A stretch of DNA of 9,041 nt from Pseudomonadota bacterium (GCA_021617435.1 JAJWCP010000043.1:1-9041), one strand, 5' to 3'; positions 1 through 5,835 are shown, counted from the first letter of the stretch. Translations and numbers: made by a program. Notes: generated from the sequence alone by a model not told the origin.

Positions 1-123
1 GCTGAAGAAGCCATCGGTTCGGAGCGGGTAGTTGGTGAGCGCAAGCTTGCGCCGCGCGAACCTTACGGCGCGAGGAGGACCCGCGTAGCGGGAGTACCCT
101 ATCCCGTCGGGCTCACTACTTAA
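1..123 (+). CDS. Possible C-terminal end of a gene entering from the left edge
   Basis: An open frame without a start codon runs from the window edge to a TAA at 121-123, giving 40 residues that end in GVPYPVGLTT. Its last two thirds coincide with the GC-rich hairpin element at 25-120, so those residues may be translated repeat rather than conserved protein. A hairpin terminator begins 4 bp after the stop, which fits the end of a transcript. An alternative frame (codons from position 2) stops at TAG 29-31, so the real upstream gene could end there and leave the element outside the coding region. No protein family is recognised. The call is weak because the upstream sequence is missing. Confidence 0.28.
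   Translation, partial: AEEAIGSERVVGERKLAPREPYGARRTRVAGVPYPVGLTT
25..120. repeat. GC-rich multi-hairpin element (palindromic repeat or structured RNA)
   Basis: This stretch is much richer in G and C than its surroundings and folds on itself. An outer stem pairs 35-40 (GTGAGC or its equivalent) with 111-116 (GCTCAC), and extends through 30-34 and 117-120 with one bulge. Inside it lie a 9-bp stem of 46-54 with 66-74 (one G-U pair), a 5-bp stem of 80-84 with 88-92 (CCCGC, triloop, GCGGG) and a short CCC/GGG hairpin at 103-111. A 14-bp perfect palindrome at 39-52 offers an alternative pairing. The arrangement resembles dispersed palindromic elements of bacterial genomes or a small structured RNA. 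I cannot name a family. Confidence 0.5.
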
Positions 124-126
124 AAA

Positions 127-150
127 AAGCGCCATTGAGGCGCTTATTTT
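127..150. terminator. Bidirectional intrinsic terminator at the left edge
   Basis: AAGCGCC (127-133) pairs with GGCGCTT (139-145) across a 5-nt loop. The hairpin is followed by ATTTT on the plus strand and preceded by seven A residues (122-128), which form the U tract for minus-strand transcription. It follows the stop at 121-123, so it probably ends the transcript entering from the left. Confidence 0.7.
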
Positions 151-172
151 GTGCGTGATGCGCAGCGGAGTT

Positions 173-210
173 ATCATTGCGAGTCAAATTGATTTGAGCG
201 AAGCAATGAT
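173..210. repeat. Palindromic repeat of the ATTGCGAG...GCGAAGCAAT type
   Basis: ATCATTGC (173-180) is the exact inverse of GCAATGAT (203-210), with GAG and GCGA flanks just inside. A second inner pairing joins TCAAA (185-189 region) with TTTGA (193-197 region). The outer sequence resembles widespread intergenic palindromes of the form CATTGCGAGC...GCGAAGCAATG seen in many bacterial genomes. Copy number cannot be judged from one window. Confidence 0.5.
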
Positions 211-212
211 TA

Positions 213-232
213 CGCAGCAAGTCGCAGCAAGT
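213..232 (+). repeat. Perfect 10-bp tandem duplication
   Basis: CGCAGCAAGT occurs twice head to tail (213-222 and 223-232) without a mismatch. It lies directly beside the palindromic repeat at 173-210. It may be a replication slippage product or a target-site duplication left by a neighbouring element. Confidence 0.75.
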
Positions 233-285
233 GATCAACGCGGATGCGGTAAATCACAATATAAAAATTTACTTAAAAATAATAC

Positions 286-300
286 AACAAATGATTTGTT
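286..300. promoter_or_regulatory. Perfect 15-bp palindrome upstream of yegD promoter, possible operator
   Basis: AACAAAT (286-292) and ATTTGTT (294-300) are exact inverse copies around a central G. The site ends 15 bp before the TTGACA of the yegD promoter, a usual position for a dimeric regulator. The sequence is AT-rich, so chance is possible, and no known operator consensus is recognised. Confidence 0.25.
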
Positions 301-315
301 AGATGATGATTTTTA

Positions 316-345
316 TTGACAATTTTTTGTTAGTTTTGTACTTAT
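316..345 (+). promoter_or_regulatory. Candidate sigma-70 promoter for yegD
   Basis: A perfect -35 hexamer TTGACA lies at 316-321. The -10 region is weaker: TACTTA at 339-344 with a 17-bp spacer, or an extended TG-T-ACTTAT at 337-345. Transcription would start near 351-352, leaving a leader of about 17 nt with the ribosome site inside it. The promoter lies inside the longer open frame that begins at 303, which argues against that earlier start. Confidence 0.45.
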
Positions 346-358
346 CTGCCTACAAAAT

Positions 359-362
359 GGAG
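359..362 (+). promoter_or_regulatory. Ribosome binding site that fixes the yegD start
   Basis: GGAG at 359-362 is followed by six bases and then ATG at 369, an ideal spacing. Neither ATG at 303 nor ATG at 357 has a comparable site. Confidence 0.7.
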
Positions 363-368
363 ATTGAC

Positions 369-1637
369 ATGACTTTTTCATGCGGGATTGACTTTGGAAC
401 AACAAACACCTCAGCGGCCGTTGCTGACGGTATTTCAGAGCCGAAACTTGTTTCCGTGGAAGGAAACAGCGTAACTATTCCCACAGCATTATTTTTTGCA
501 GACGGCGGACATGTTTATTTCGGGCGGGAAGCAATGAAGCTATACATAAACGGCGAAAAAGGCCGTTGCATGAGGAGCTTAAAGCGCGTTCTCGGAACAG
601 ATTTAATGTCAACCGGAACAAACGTTAACGGGAAAATGCTGAAATTTGAAAATATTTTATCATACTTTTTAAAGCATATTAAAGCCAAAATTGATGCCAC
701 TGCAAATGCTGATGTTGCAGATGTGGTAATCGGGCGTCCGGTTCATTTCAGAGATAATGATTCTGCCGGAGACAATAAAGCGCAGGACGAATTAACAAGA
801 ATCGCCCGCGACGCAGGATTTAAGAATATTGAATTTCAGTATGAGCCTATTGCCGCGGCATTTGCTCATGAAAAAGCCGTTGAAAGCGAAAAGTTGGCAT
901 GCGTTGTTGACATCGGCGGCGGTACTTCTGATTTCAGCATTATTAAAATCGGGAAAAACTTAATCAATAAGCGCAATCGGCAAGATGATATTCTCGCCAG
1001 TACGGGCGTCAGAATCGGCGGCAACGATTTTGATAAAGATTTGGCGCTGAAAAGTTTTATGCCCGAATTTGGGTTTGGCGGTATGGGCGGCGGTAAAACC
1101 AAATATGAAAAGGTGTTGCCCTTGCCTACCGCTATATATCGTGATTTGGCAGAATGGAGCAAAATAAATACTCTATACGTTCCGAAAGAAATTAATATGG
1201 CAAAAAAGATGTTGCTTGCCGCTCATGAGCCGGAAAAAGTTAAACGACTGTTAGAAATTTTACAAAATGAGCTCGGGCATACGCTTTTAACGGTGGTTGA
1301 GCAAACAAAAATTGCGCTGACGGAAAAAGAACAAACCTGCATAGAGTTAGATTTTCTTTCTGACGCTCCTGTTATCATAACCGATAAAATCAGTTTTGAA
1401 AATTCGTTACAAAACAATGTGCGAAAAATTACAAAATCAGTTCAAGAATGTTTGTTGCAAGCGCAAGCAAAACCGGAAGATATTGAGCTAGTAGTGCTGA
1501 CAGGCGGTTCAACTGAAATTCCGTATGTTCAAAAAATTATGTGCTCGCAATTTGCCAATGCGGAGTTGGCGCAAAGCAATAAGCTGTCAAGCGTGGGATT
1601 AGGTTTGGCTTATGACAGCATGCGAAAATATGCATAA
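369..1637 (+). CDS. yegD: YegD-type Hsp70-family protein (ATPase domain only)
   Basis: This is a 422-residue Hsp70/actin-fold ATPase that closely follows the layout of the E. coli YegD family. Visible motifs are phosphate-1 GIDFGTTNT (residues 6-14), IGRPVHF (121-127), the QYEPIAAAF stretch (157-165), phosphate-2 DIGGGTSDFS (181-190), RIGGND (215-220) and the adenosine motif VVLTGGSTEIP (375-385). The chain ends about 35 residues after that motif. A DnaK-like substrate-binding domain and lid are therefore absent (DnaK is about 640 residues), and canonical clamp-like peptide binding is not expected. No signal peptide or membrane segment is visible, so it should be cytoplasmic. No DnaJ or GrpE partner is nearby. 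The start at 369 was chosen for its GGAG site; an open frame extends to 303 but contains the likely promoter. The cellular role of YegD proteins is poorly known. The family call is firm and the function is inferred. Confidence 0.9.
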   Translation: MTFSCGIDFGTTNTSAAVADGISEPKLVSVEGNSVTIPTALFFADGGHVYFGREAMKLYINGEKGRCMRSLKRVLGTDLMSTGTNVNGKMLKFENILSYFLKHIKAKIDATANADVADVVIGRPVHFRDNDSAGDNKAQDELTRIARDAGFKNIEFQYEPIAAAFAHEKAVESEKLACVVDIGGGTSDFSIIKIGKNLINKRNRQDDILASTGVRIGGNDFDKDLALKSFMPEFGFGGMGGGKTKYEKVLPLPTAIYRDLAEWSKINTLYVPKEINMAKKMLLAAHEPEKVKRLLEILQNELGHTLLTVVEQTKIALTEKEQTCIELDFLSDAPVIITDKISFENSLQNNVRKITKSVQECLLQAQAKPEDIELVVLTGGSTEIPYVQKIMCSQFANAELAQSNKLSSVGLGLAYDSMRKYA

Positions 1638-1731
1638 CAACAGGCATTGTTTTTAAGCCTTAAAAACCGCCCTTCCTTTGTAAAGTGGTAAAATGCATCA
1701 AAAAAAATAAAAGTTTATGCTAGTTTTCATG

Positions 1732-1760
1732 TTGCAAAAAGATTATATTCAGGATATGAT
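1732..1760 (+). promoter_or_regulatory. Sigma-70 promoter of the small membrane protein gene
   Basis: TTGCAA (1732-1737) and TATGAT (1755-1760) are separated by exactly 17 bp. The -10 hexamer matches consensus at five of six positions. Transcription would begin near 1767, about 36 nt before the ATG at 1803. Confidence 0.65.
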
Positions 1761-1802
1761 GACAGATAGTGAAAAATTATTAACTTAAAAATCAATATAA
1801 TT

Positions 1803-2279
1803 ATGGAAGTTTTTGGTTCAAGAACTCTGCTTTGTCTATTTTGTATGGTGAATCTCCTGATTATGTGTGGAGCTAACACTGTTCGTCAACATGTTGATAA
1901 GCGCATCTGGAACGCGATATTTGTGTTTCAGACGGTATTTGTAACCGGATATATCATCGCAGACAATGTGGCTAACCCTCTGCAGGGCGGTTATATCGGA
2001 GCGATATTGGGATATATTTTCGTTTACGTACTAATCTTTCTCGCATGGGTAAGTTGGTTGCCGAATACCTATTTGGAGCCGGACATAATTTATAGCATGC
2101 AACCTGAAGGTTTTGTTATTCACGGCGGCTCTTGCTATGTGAGAGGAACTATCCGTACTAATGGCATGAACGTTTCGGTTTTGCTTAAAAATAAACCGCC
2201 GCAACAGTTGCCAAAAACTACAATTCCGGTGAAGTTTCTGCAAGTTATGGACGGAGAAATTTTTGTTACCGCAATTTGA
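1803..2279 (+). CDS. Small three-helix membrane protein with a C-terminal soluble domain
   Basis: The 158-residue product has three hydrophobic segments, at about residues 8-24, 37-55 and 63-86. They are followed by about 70 more polar residues rich in alternating hydrophobics (FVIHGGSCYVRGTIR, NVSVLLK, IPVKFLQVMDGEIFVT), suggesting a small beta-barrel domain. Three helices plus a short C-terminal beta domain recall short NfeD-like proteins, but the match is only architectural. I do not recognise the family with confidence. The gene stands alone between its own promoter and a 16-bp terminator hairpin. No good Shine-Dalgarno sequence precedes ATG 1803, so translation may be weak or nearly leaderless in character. 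Internal ATG codons at residues 15 and 21 would remove the first helix and are less likely. Confidence 0.7.
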   Translation: MEVFGSRTLLCLFCMVNLLIMCGANTVRQHVDKRIWNAIFVFQTVFVTGYIIADNVANPLQGGYIGAILGYIFVYVLIFLAWVSWLPNTYLEPDIIYSMQPEGFVIHGGSCYVRGTIRTNGMNVSVLLKNKPPQQLPKTTIPVKFLQVMDGEIFVTAI

Positions 2280-2281
2280 AT

Positions 2282-2323
2282 TTAAAGCGTATACTTTGAT
2301 TAAAAAGTATACGCTTTAATTTT
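2282..2323 (+). terminator. Strong intrinsic terminator after the membrane protein gene
   Basis: TTAAAGCGTATACTTT (2282-2297) pairs perfectly over 16 bp with 2304-2319 across a 6-nt loop, followed by TTTT. The stem starts just after the stop codon at 2277-2279. Confidence 0.85.
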
Positions 2324-2360
2324 ATCTATACAACTTATGCACAGCACGGACTCGTAAATA

Positions 2361-2389
2361 TTGTAAAAAAAAACGCGAGATAATATAAT
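2361..2389 (+). promoter_or_regulatory. Sigma-70 promoter of the prepilin gene
   Basis: TTGTAA (2361-2366) and a perfect TATAAT (2384-2389) are separated by 17 bp. The start point would be near 2396, giving a leader of about 26 nt that carries GAGAGGA (2407-2413), 8 nt before ATG 2422. Confidence 0.7.
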
Positions 2390-2421
2390 TTTAAAAGTAA
2401 CATTTTGAGAGGATTTTTATT

Positions 2422-3054
2422 ATGAAATCAGAAAATGGCAGAAGTATGGTGGAAATGCTCGGCGTTCTTGCTATTATCGGGGTTTTAAGCGTCGGCGCTA
2501 TCGCCGGTTATTCCAAGGCGATGATGAAATATAAACTAAACAAACAGGCGGAACAATTAAACACTGTTATTAACGCCGTGGCGCGCAACATTCACGGCTT
2601 TGATAATTTTAAAGGTTCCGATGACGCTAATCAATATATCACCTCATATTTTATAAAAATGGGCGAGCTTCCCAAAGAAATGATTATATCAGGCGACAAT
2701 GACAGAATTTACGATATATGGAAAAACAAATATTTTATTACACTCACGTCACAGTGGATTGCTATTTATGTTTTTATGAATCTTGACATCAAAAGCACAG
2801 AAACTCTGGAAATGTGCCGCAATATATTAGTTACCGCCAAAGAAAATTCCGATAACGTTCGGCATGTTAATTTAATGAGCGGTTTTGCAAGCGATGAACA
2901 AATCAGCGAATTTTTCATGGGCGACCGCTTTTGCCTACCCGGCAGCACCTGTTTAAGAAACATAACCTTAGACAACATTTACAGTGCCTGCACCAAACAC
3001 ATCGGCAAGCAGAACGCGCATTTAAAAATAACTTGGGACAGAAAAGCAAATTAA
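2422..3054 (+). CDS. Type IV prepilin-like (pseudopilin) protein
   Basis: The 210-residue product starts with a short polar leader ending in Gly6, then RSMVE and a hydrophobic helix (residues 12-29). This is the class III signal of type IV pilins and type II secretion pseudopilins: a prepilin peptidase would cut after Gly6, leaving Glu11 at mature position +5, the residue needed for assembly. The hydrophobic stretch carries on as the amphipathic alpha-1 spine through about residue 55. The C-terminal domain is not a recognised pilin head. It has cysteines at 132, 171, 177 and 190, which could form disulfides after export. Mature position +1 is Arg rather than the usual Phe or Met. No assembly ATPase, platform protein, secretin or peptidase is adjacent, so it must use machinery encoded elsewhere. 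It has its own promoter and a good ribosome site. The N-terminal call is firm; whether it acts in a pilus, secretion or DNA uptake is unknown. Confidence 0.8.
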   Translation: MKSENGRSMVEMLGVLAIIGVLSVGAIAGYSKAMMKYKLNKQAEQLNTVINAVARNIHGFDNFKGSDDANQYITSYFIKMGELPKEMIISGDNDRIYDIWKNKYFITLTSQWIAIYVFMNLDIKSTETLEMCRNILVTAKENSDNVRHVNLMSGFASDEQISEFFMGDRFCLPGSTCLRNITLDNIYSACTKHIGKQNAHLKITWDRKAN

Positions 3055-3058
3055 ACAC

Positions 3059-3097
3059 AAAAAATACCGCGCGATTTCATAATCGGGCGGTATTTTT
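3059..3097. terminator. Bidirectional terminator shared by the prepilin and dehydrogenase genes
   Basis: AAAATACCGC (3061-3070) pairs with GCGGTATTTT (3087-3096), extended by one A-T pair, with an inner CGAT/ATCG stem around a 6-nt loop. T residues follow on the plus strand and a run of A residues precedes it, so it works both ways. It lies between the two convergent stop codons. Confidence 0.85.
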
Positions 3098-3114
3098 CAA
3101 TACATGGAAGCAAG

Positions 3115-4131
3115 CTATTCTTGCATGTAGGCTTTGAGCTTTTCTTTATCTTGCTCATAAACCGCAAGACATCGCTTCATGTTAACGACATCTGAAACAG
3201 AAAGCTTAGTTTCAACCGCAACCACGGATTTGTGCATAATTGCACATGGCATTTGCGCATATTTTCCGGCAAGCTCGGCATCCTCCACAGGGAGAATCTG
3301 CCTATTCATCGGCAAAATAAGCCTTTCATCGCGTACTCTGCCACAGATAAACGCTTCAATCACGTCTGAAACCATGCGGGCGGGACCGTAATACGAACCG
3401 TTGTTGGCGGTTTGGTCTGCTGCCTGAACGTTAGTTTCAGTGATGGCCAAGCCCCTGCTCCTAGTTCGTTTAATCGCCGGTTCAATCATTTCGGCAGGTC
3501 TATAATGCAACCCATTAATAACCAACGACTTTTGATGCAGAAACATAGTCCCGTTATGATGTCCGATAACACATGCCTTAATGTCAGAAAGTCGCTGCCG
3601 AGGAAAATATTTACTAAGTTCCGACAGCAGTTCACGCCTGAAACGAGCTGTATCAAGCCAACAGCCTAAGCCATAAACCTGATGTTCCGGCAGCAACCCG
3701 CGCAACACTTCGCACATTAAATCAACCGGATTGGTGAGCACAAAGATAACCGCATGCGGCGAAAGCTTAGCGGCTTCGGCAAACTGCTTCATCAGGTCAA
3801 TATTGTATACAGCCTGCACCAGTCTGTCATCAATGCCTTTTTGAGCGGCATCAGCATACATCTCGCGGCTAGGAAGACCTCCGGAACACACCACCATTGC
3901 GTCAGCATCTGCCAAATCAGCGATATCTGACGTTGCCTTGAAAGCAAAGCGCGGGGTGATGTTTTGCATCGCGCAAGCGTCTTCCATATCCATCAGCGCG
4001 CCCTCACAACGTTTATGATTGTGCGGAGAATACAATATGACTTCAGCTTTGTGATGTGTTTTAACATCCATCAGGTTAAGCGCGGCAGTTGTGCCAACTC
4101 TGCCTGCTCCGTAAATAACAATTTTCTTCAT
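3115..4131 (-). CDS. Divergent lactate/malate dehydrogenase-family oxidoreductase
   Basis: The 338-residue product belongs to the LDH/MDH superfamily, which interconverts 2-hydroxy and 2-oxo acids with a nicotinamide cofactor. Visible features are the Rossmann loop GAGRVG (8-13), TNPVD (133-137), LDTARFR (159-165) giving the catalytic-pair Asp160 and substrate Arg163, GHHNG (190-194) with His192 as the likely proton acceptor, and GSYYGPA (245-251). Three features are unusual. The acidic residue that normally ends strand beta-2 and binds the NAD ribose is replaced by Ser35, followed by PHNHKR. The substrate loop between Pro87 and Arg103 (likely equivalent of LDH Arg109) is about nine residues longer than in typical enzymes. 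The GEHG motif reads GHHN. Substrate and cofactor therefore cannot be assigned; malate or lactate are only candidates. The start at 4131 (MKKIVIYGAG) is preferred because the longer frame to 4197 runs through the promoter. The ribosome site is weak. Confidence 0.8.
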   Translation of the reverse strand: MKKIVIYGAGRVGTTAALNLMDVKTHHKAEVILYSPHNHKRCEGALMDMEDACAMQNITPRFAFKATSDIADLADADAMVVCSGGLPSREMYADAAQKGIDDRLVQAVYNIDLMKQFAEAAKLSPHAVIFVLTNPVDLMCEVLRGLLPEHQVYGLGCWLDTARFRRELLSELSKYFPRQRLSDIKACVIGHHNGTMFLHQKSLVINGLHYRPAEMIEPAIKRTRSRGLAITETNVQAADQTANNGSYYGPARMVSDVIEAFICGRVRDERLILPMNRQILPVEDAELAGKYAQMPCAIMHKSVVAVETKLSVSDVVNMKRCLAVYEQDKEKLKAYMQE

Positions 4132-4169
4132 AATCTTGCTTGTTTTAAAATAATTAAATAAACAATGTG

Positions 4170-4197
4170 ATGTTAGCAAATTGTCGGCACAAGTCAA
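4170..4197 (-). promoter_or_regulatory. Promoter of the dehydrogenase gene
   Basis: On the minus strand TTGACT (4192-4197) is followed after 16 bp by TAACAT (4170-4175), preceded by TGC, which makes an extended -10. Transcription would begin near 4163, about 32 nt before the ATG at 4131. It sits just downstream of the gltX terminator, so the two tandem genes are separately transcribed. Confidence 0.6.
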
Positions 4198-4208
4198 GTT
4201 TTTTTGTC

Positions 4209-4247
4209 AAAAAAAAGACCGCACCTTTTGCAAAATGCGGTCTTTTT
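4209..4247 (-). terminator. Intrinsic terminator of gltX
   Basis: AAAAAGACCGCA on the minus strand (4236-4247) pairs over 12 bp with 4212-4223 across a 12-nt loop, followed by a U tract from the eight A residues at 4209-4216. It begins about 15 bp after the gltX stop. Five T residues on the other side mean it could also act on plus-strand transcription. Confidence 0.85.
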
Positions 4248-4261
4248 ACAAGTTTTTGCGG

Positions 4262-5692
4262 CTAAGCTAATTTACTTAAAGCAATGCGCATGCGGTTTAA
4301 GGTTTCTTCTTTGCCTAAAACCACAGCCAACTCCGTGGCGCCTCCGGGGGTGGTTTCTTTGCCGGAAAGCGCAATACGCACCGGATACAGCACCTGCCCG
4401 TTTTTAACGCCTTCGGCTTCGGCCACTGATTTCAACACGTTAAACAAGGTTTCATTATTCCAGTCATCAACCGCGGATAAAGCCTCGTACGCCGGTTTTA
4501 AGGTGCGAGCGGCAACCGCCTCGTCGGTCTTCATCTTGTTGTTTTGGAATAAAGACGTATCATAATCAGGAAGTTGTTCAATAAAATCAGTCTGTTCGCA
4601 AATATCGTTTAAGGTTTCAATACGCGGCTGCAAAACCGTGCTTAAAAATTCCAAATTAACTTTGCGGGTTAAGCATTTTTGATAATACGGCAGCGCCAGT
4701 TGATGAAATTCCGCCGGAGATAAGGCTCTGATGTAACAGCCGTTCATCCATTTAAGTTTGGCGCCGTCAAAAATTGCCGGAGATTTGTTTAATCGCTCCA
4801 TATTAAAGGCTTGTTTAAGCTCTTCCAATGAAAAAATTTCCTGTTCGGTTCCGGGATTCCAACCCAGCAAAGCGATATAGTTCAAAATAGCGGCCGGCAA
4901 ATAGCCTTTGGCAACCAAATCTTGGAACGAGGCATCGCCGTTGCGCTTGCTGAGCTTGTGCTGCGCGTCTTTCATAACTTGCGGAACATGAACATAAGTC
5001 GGAGGTGTCCAACCGAAATCTTCATAAATTAAGTTATATTTCGGAGTTGACGAAATGTATTCATTACCGCGAACAACGTGCGTAATCTGCATTAAGTGGT
5101 CATCAACCACATTGGCAAAGTTATAGGTAGGAAAGCCGTCAGATTTAAGCAATACACCCTCATCAAGCTCATCATAATCAATTTCAATTTCGCCGTAAAC
5201 CACGTCATTAAATACGGAAGCGCCTTTTTTATTAACGGTTTGGCGGATAACATACGGCTCGCCGGCCGCTACACGCTTTTTAGCCTCTTCCAGAGGAATA
5301 AGTTTGCACGGGTCTTGAAACTTAATATTAGCCTCTTCATTTTTTTGTTCATCAGCTTCATCTTGCGAGCAAAAACAATAATGCGCGCCGCCAAGCTCAA
5401 CCAATTTATGCGCGTATTCGGCATAAAGCGCCTTGCGTTCAGATTGCACATAGGGACCGAAATTGCCGCCGATATCAGGTCCTTCGTCCCAATTCATGCC
5501 GACGGTTTTTAAGGTGGCATAAATAATATCGGTAGCGCCTTCAACATAACGTTTTTGGTCGGTATCTTCAATTCGTAAAATAAAGTCTCCCCCTTGCGAC
5601 TTGGCAATAAGGTATTCATAAAGCGCGGTCCGCAAATTGCCGATATGCATATAACCGGTCGGACTCGGCGCGAATCTGGTTCTGGTTTTCAT
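4262..5692 (-). CDS. gltX: Glutamyl-tRNA synthetase
   Basis: The 476-residue product is a class I aminoacyl-tRNA synthetase that charges tRNA with glutamate in the cytoplasm; the length is normal for the family. The N-terminus RFAPSPTGYMHIGN (6-19) carries the HIGH-type ATP site, followed by LRTALY, the LRIEDTD stretch (39-45) and the KMSKS-type loop KLSKR (246-250). The C-terminal helical anticodon-binding part ends with a conserved-looking ALSGKETTPGG and LGKEETLNRM. The zinc-finger region has Cys106, Cys108 and Cys129, but Leu131 replaces the fourth ligand (His in E. coli), so zinc may be lost or bound differently. Alphaproteobacteria often carry two GltX paralogues and also charge tRNA-Gln with glutamate; which type this is cannot be told here. 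ATG 5692 is chosen because GAGGA at 5698-5702 gives proper spacing. ATG 5704 lies upstream of that site and has none of its own. Confidence 0.95.
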   Translation of the reverse strand: MKTRTRFAPSPTGYMHIGNLRTALYEYLIAKSQGGDFILRIEDTDQKRYVEGATDIIYATLKTVGMNWDEGPDIGGNFGPYVQSERKALYAEYAHKLVELGGAHYCFCSQDEADEQKNEEANIKFQDPCKLIPLEEAKKRVAAGEPYVIRQTVNKKGASVFNDVVYGEIEIDYDELDEGVLLKSDGFPTYNFANVVDDHLMQITHVVRGNEYISSTPKYNLIYEDFGWTPPTYVHVPQVMKDAQHKLSKRNGDASFQDLVAKGYLPAAILNYIALLGWNPGTEQEIFSLEELKQAFNMERLNKSPAIFDGAKLKWMNGCYIRALSPAEFHQLALPYYQKCLTRKVNLEFLSTVLQPRIETLNDICEQTDFIEQLPDYDTSLFQNNKMKTDEAVAARTLKPAYEALSAVDDWNNETLFNVLKSVAEAEGVKNGQVLYPVRIALSGKETTPGGATELAVVLGKEETLNRMRIALSKLA

Positions 5693-5697
5693 GGTTT

Positions 5698-5702
5698 TCC
5701 TC
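5698..5702 (-). promoter_or_regulatory. Ribosome binding site that fixes the gltX start
   Basis: GAGGA on the minus strand lies 5 nt before ATG 5692 and overlaps the alternative in-frame ATG at 5702-5704. That overlap rules out the upstream ATG as the main start. Confidence 0.75.
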
Positions 5703-5713
5703 ATAAATTAAAG

Positions 5714-5722
5714 TTTATACCA
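5714..5722 (-). promoter_or_regulatory. Extended -10 promoter of gltX
   Basis: The minus strand reads TGGTATAAA: a TG-n extension followed by TATAAA (5714-5719). A TTGCAA lies 19 bp upstream (5739-5744), longer than the best spacing, so recognition may depend on the extended -10. Transcription would start near 5707, giving a very short leader holding only the ribosome site. Confidence 0.5.
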
Positions 5723-5806
5723 AAATAAAACAAAATATTTGCAATGCAAGAACTTTTTTGAACTATTTAAACCGCAAAAAAAATCCTTATATTTCAAAGG
5801 TAATAC

Positions 5807-5835
5807 TTGACATTTGGCTCAATAATCATTAAAAG
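5807..5835 (+). promoter_or_regulatory. Sigma-70 promoter of rpoD
   Basis: A perfect TTGACA (5807-5812) is followed after 17 bp by TAAAAG (5830-5835), four of six matches. Transcription would begin near 5842, about 54 nt before the ATG, so the factor may be transcribed by its own holoenzyme. No heat-shock type promoter was seen. Confidence 0.55.

Noticed and set aside
1..120. tRNA-like or tmRNA-like gene in the folded left-edge segment
   Set aside because: The stems do not match cloverleaf dimensions, and there is no T-arm GGTTCGAATCC-like sequence or CCA end.
249..272. GTAAAT/ATTTAC inverted repeat as a hairpin or operator
   Set aside because: A 6-bp A-T-rich stem with a 12-nt loop is expected by chance in such an AT-rich region.
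866..1162. Open frame of 98 codons opposite yegD
   Set aside because: It is a shadow frame on the other strand of a well-supported gene and has no motif of its own.
1649..1667. Nine-base inverted repeat (GTTTTTAAG/CTTAAAAAC) after yegD as a terminator
   Set aside because: The loop would be a single base, the stem is almost all A-T and no U tract follows, so intrinsic termination is doubtful.
4132..4197. N-terminal extension of the dehydrogenase to ATG 4197
   Set aside because: The extra codons cover the likely promoter (4170-4197) and precede the expected Rossmann start; the family begins at about MKKIVIYGAG.
5096..5512. Open frame of 138 codons on the plus strand
   Set aside because: It lies entirely opposite gltX, which has clear family motifs; it has no ribosome site or recognisable domain.
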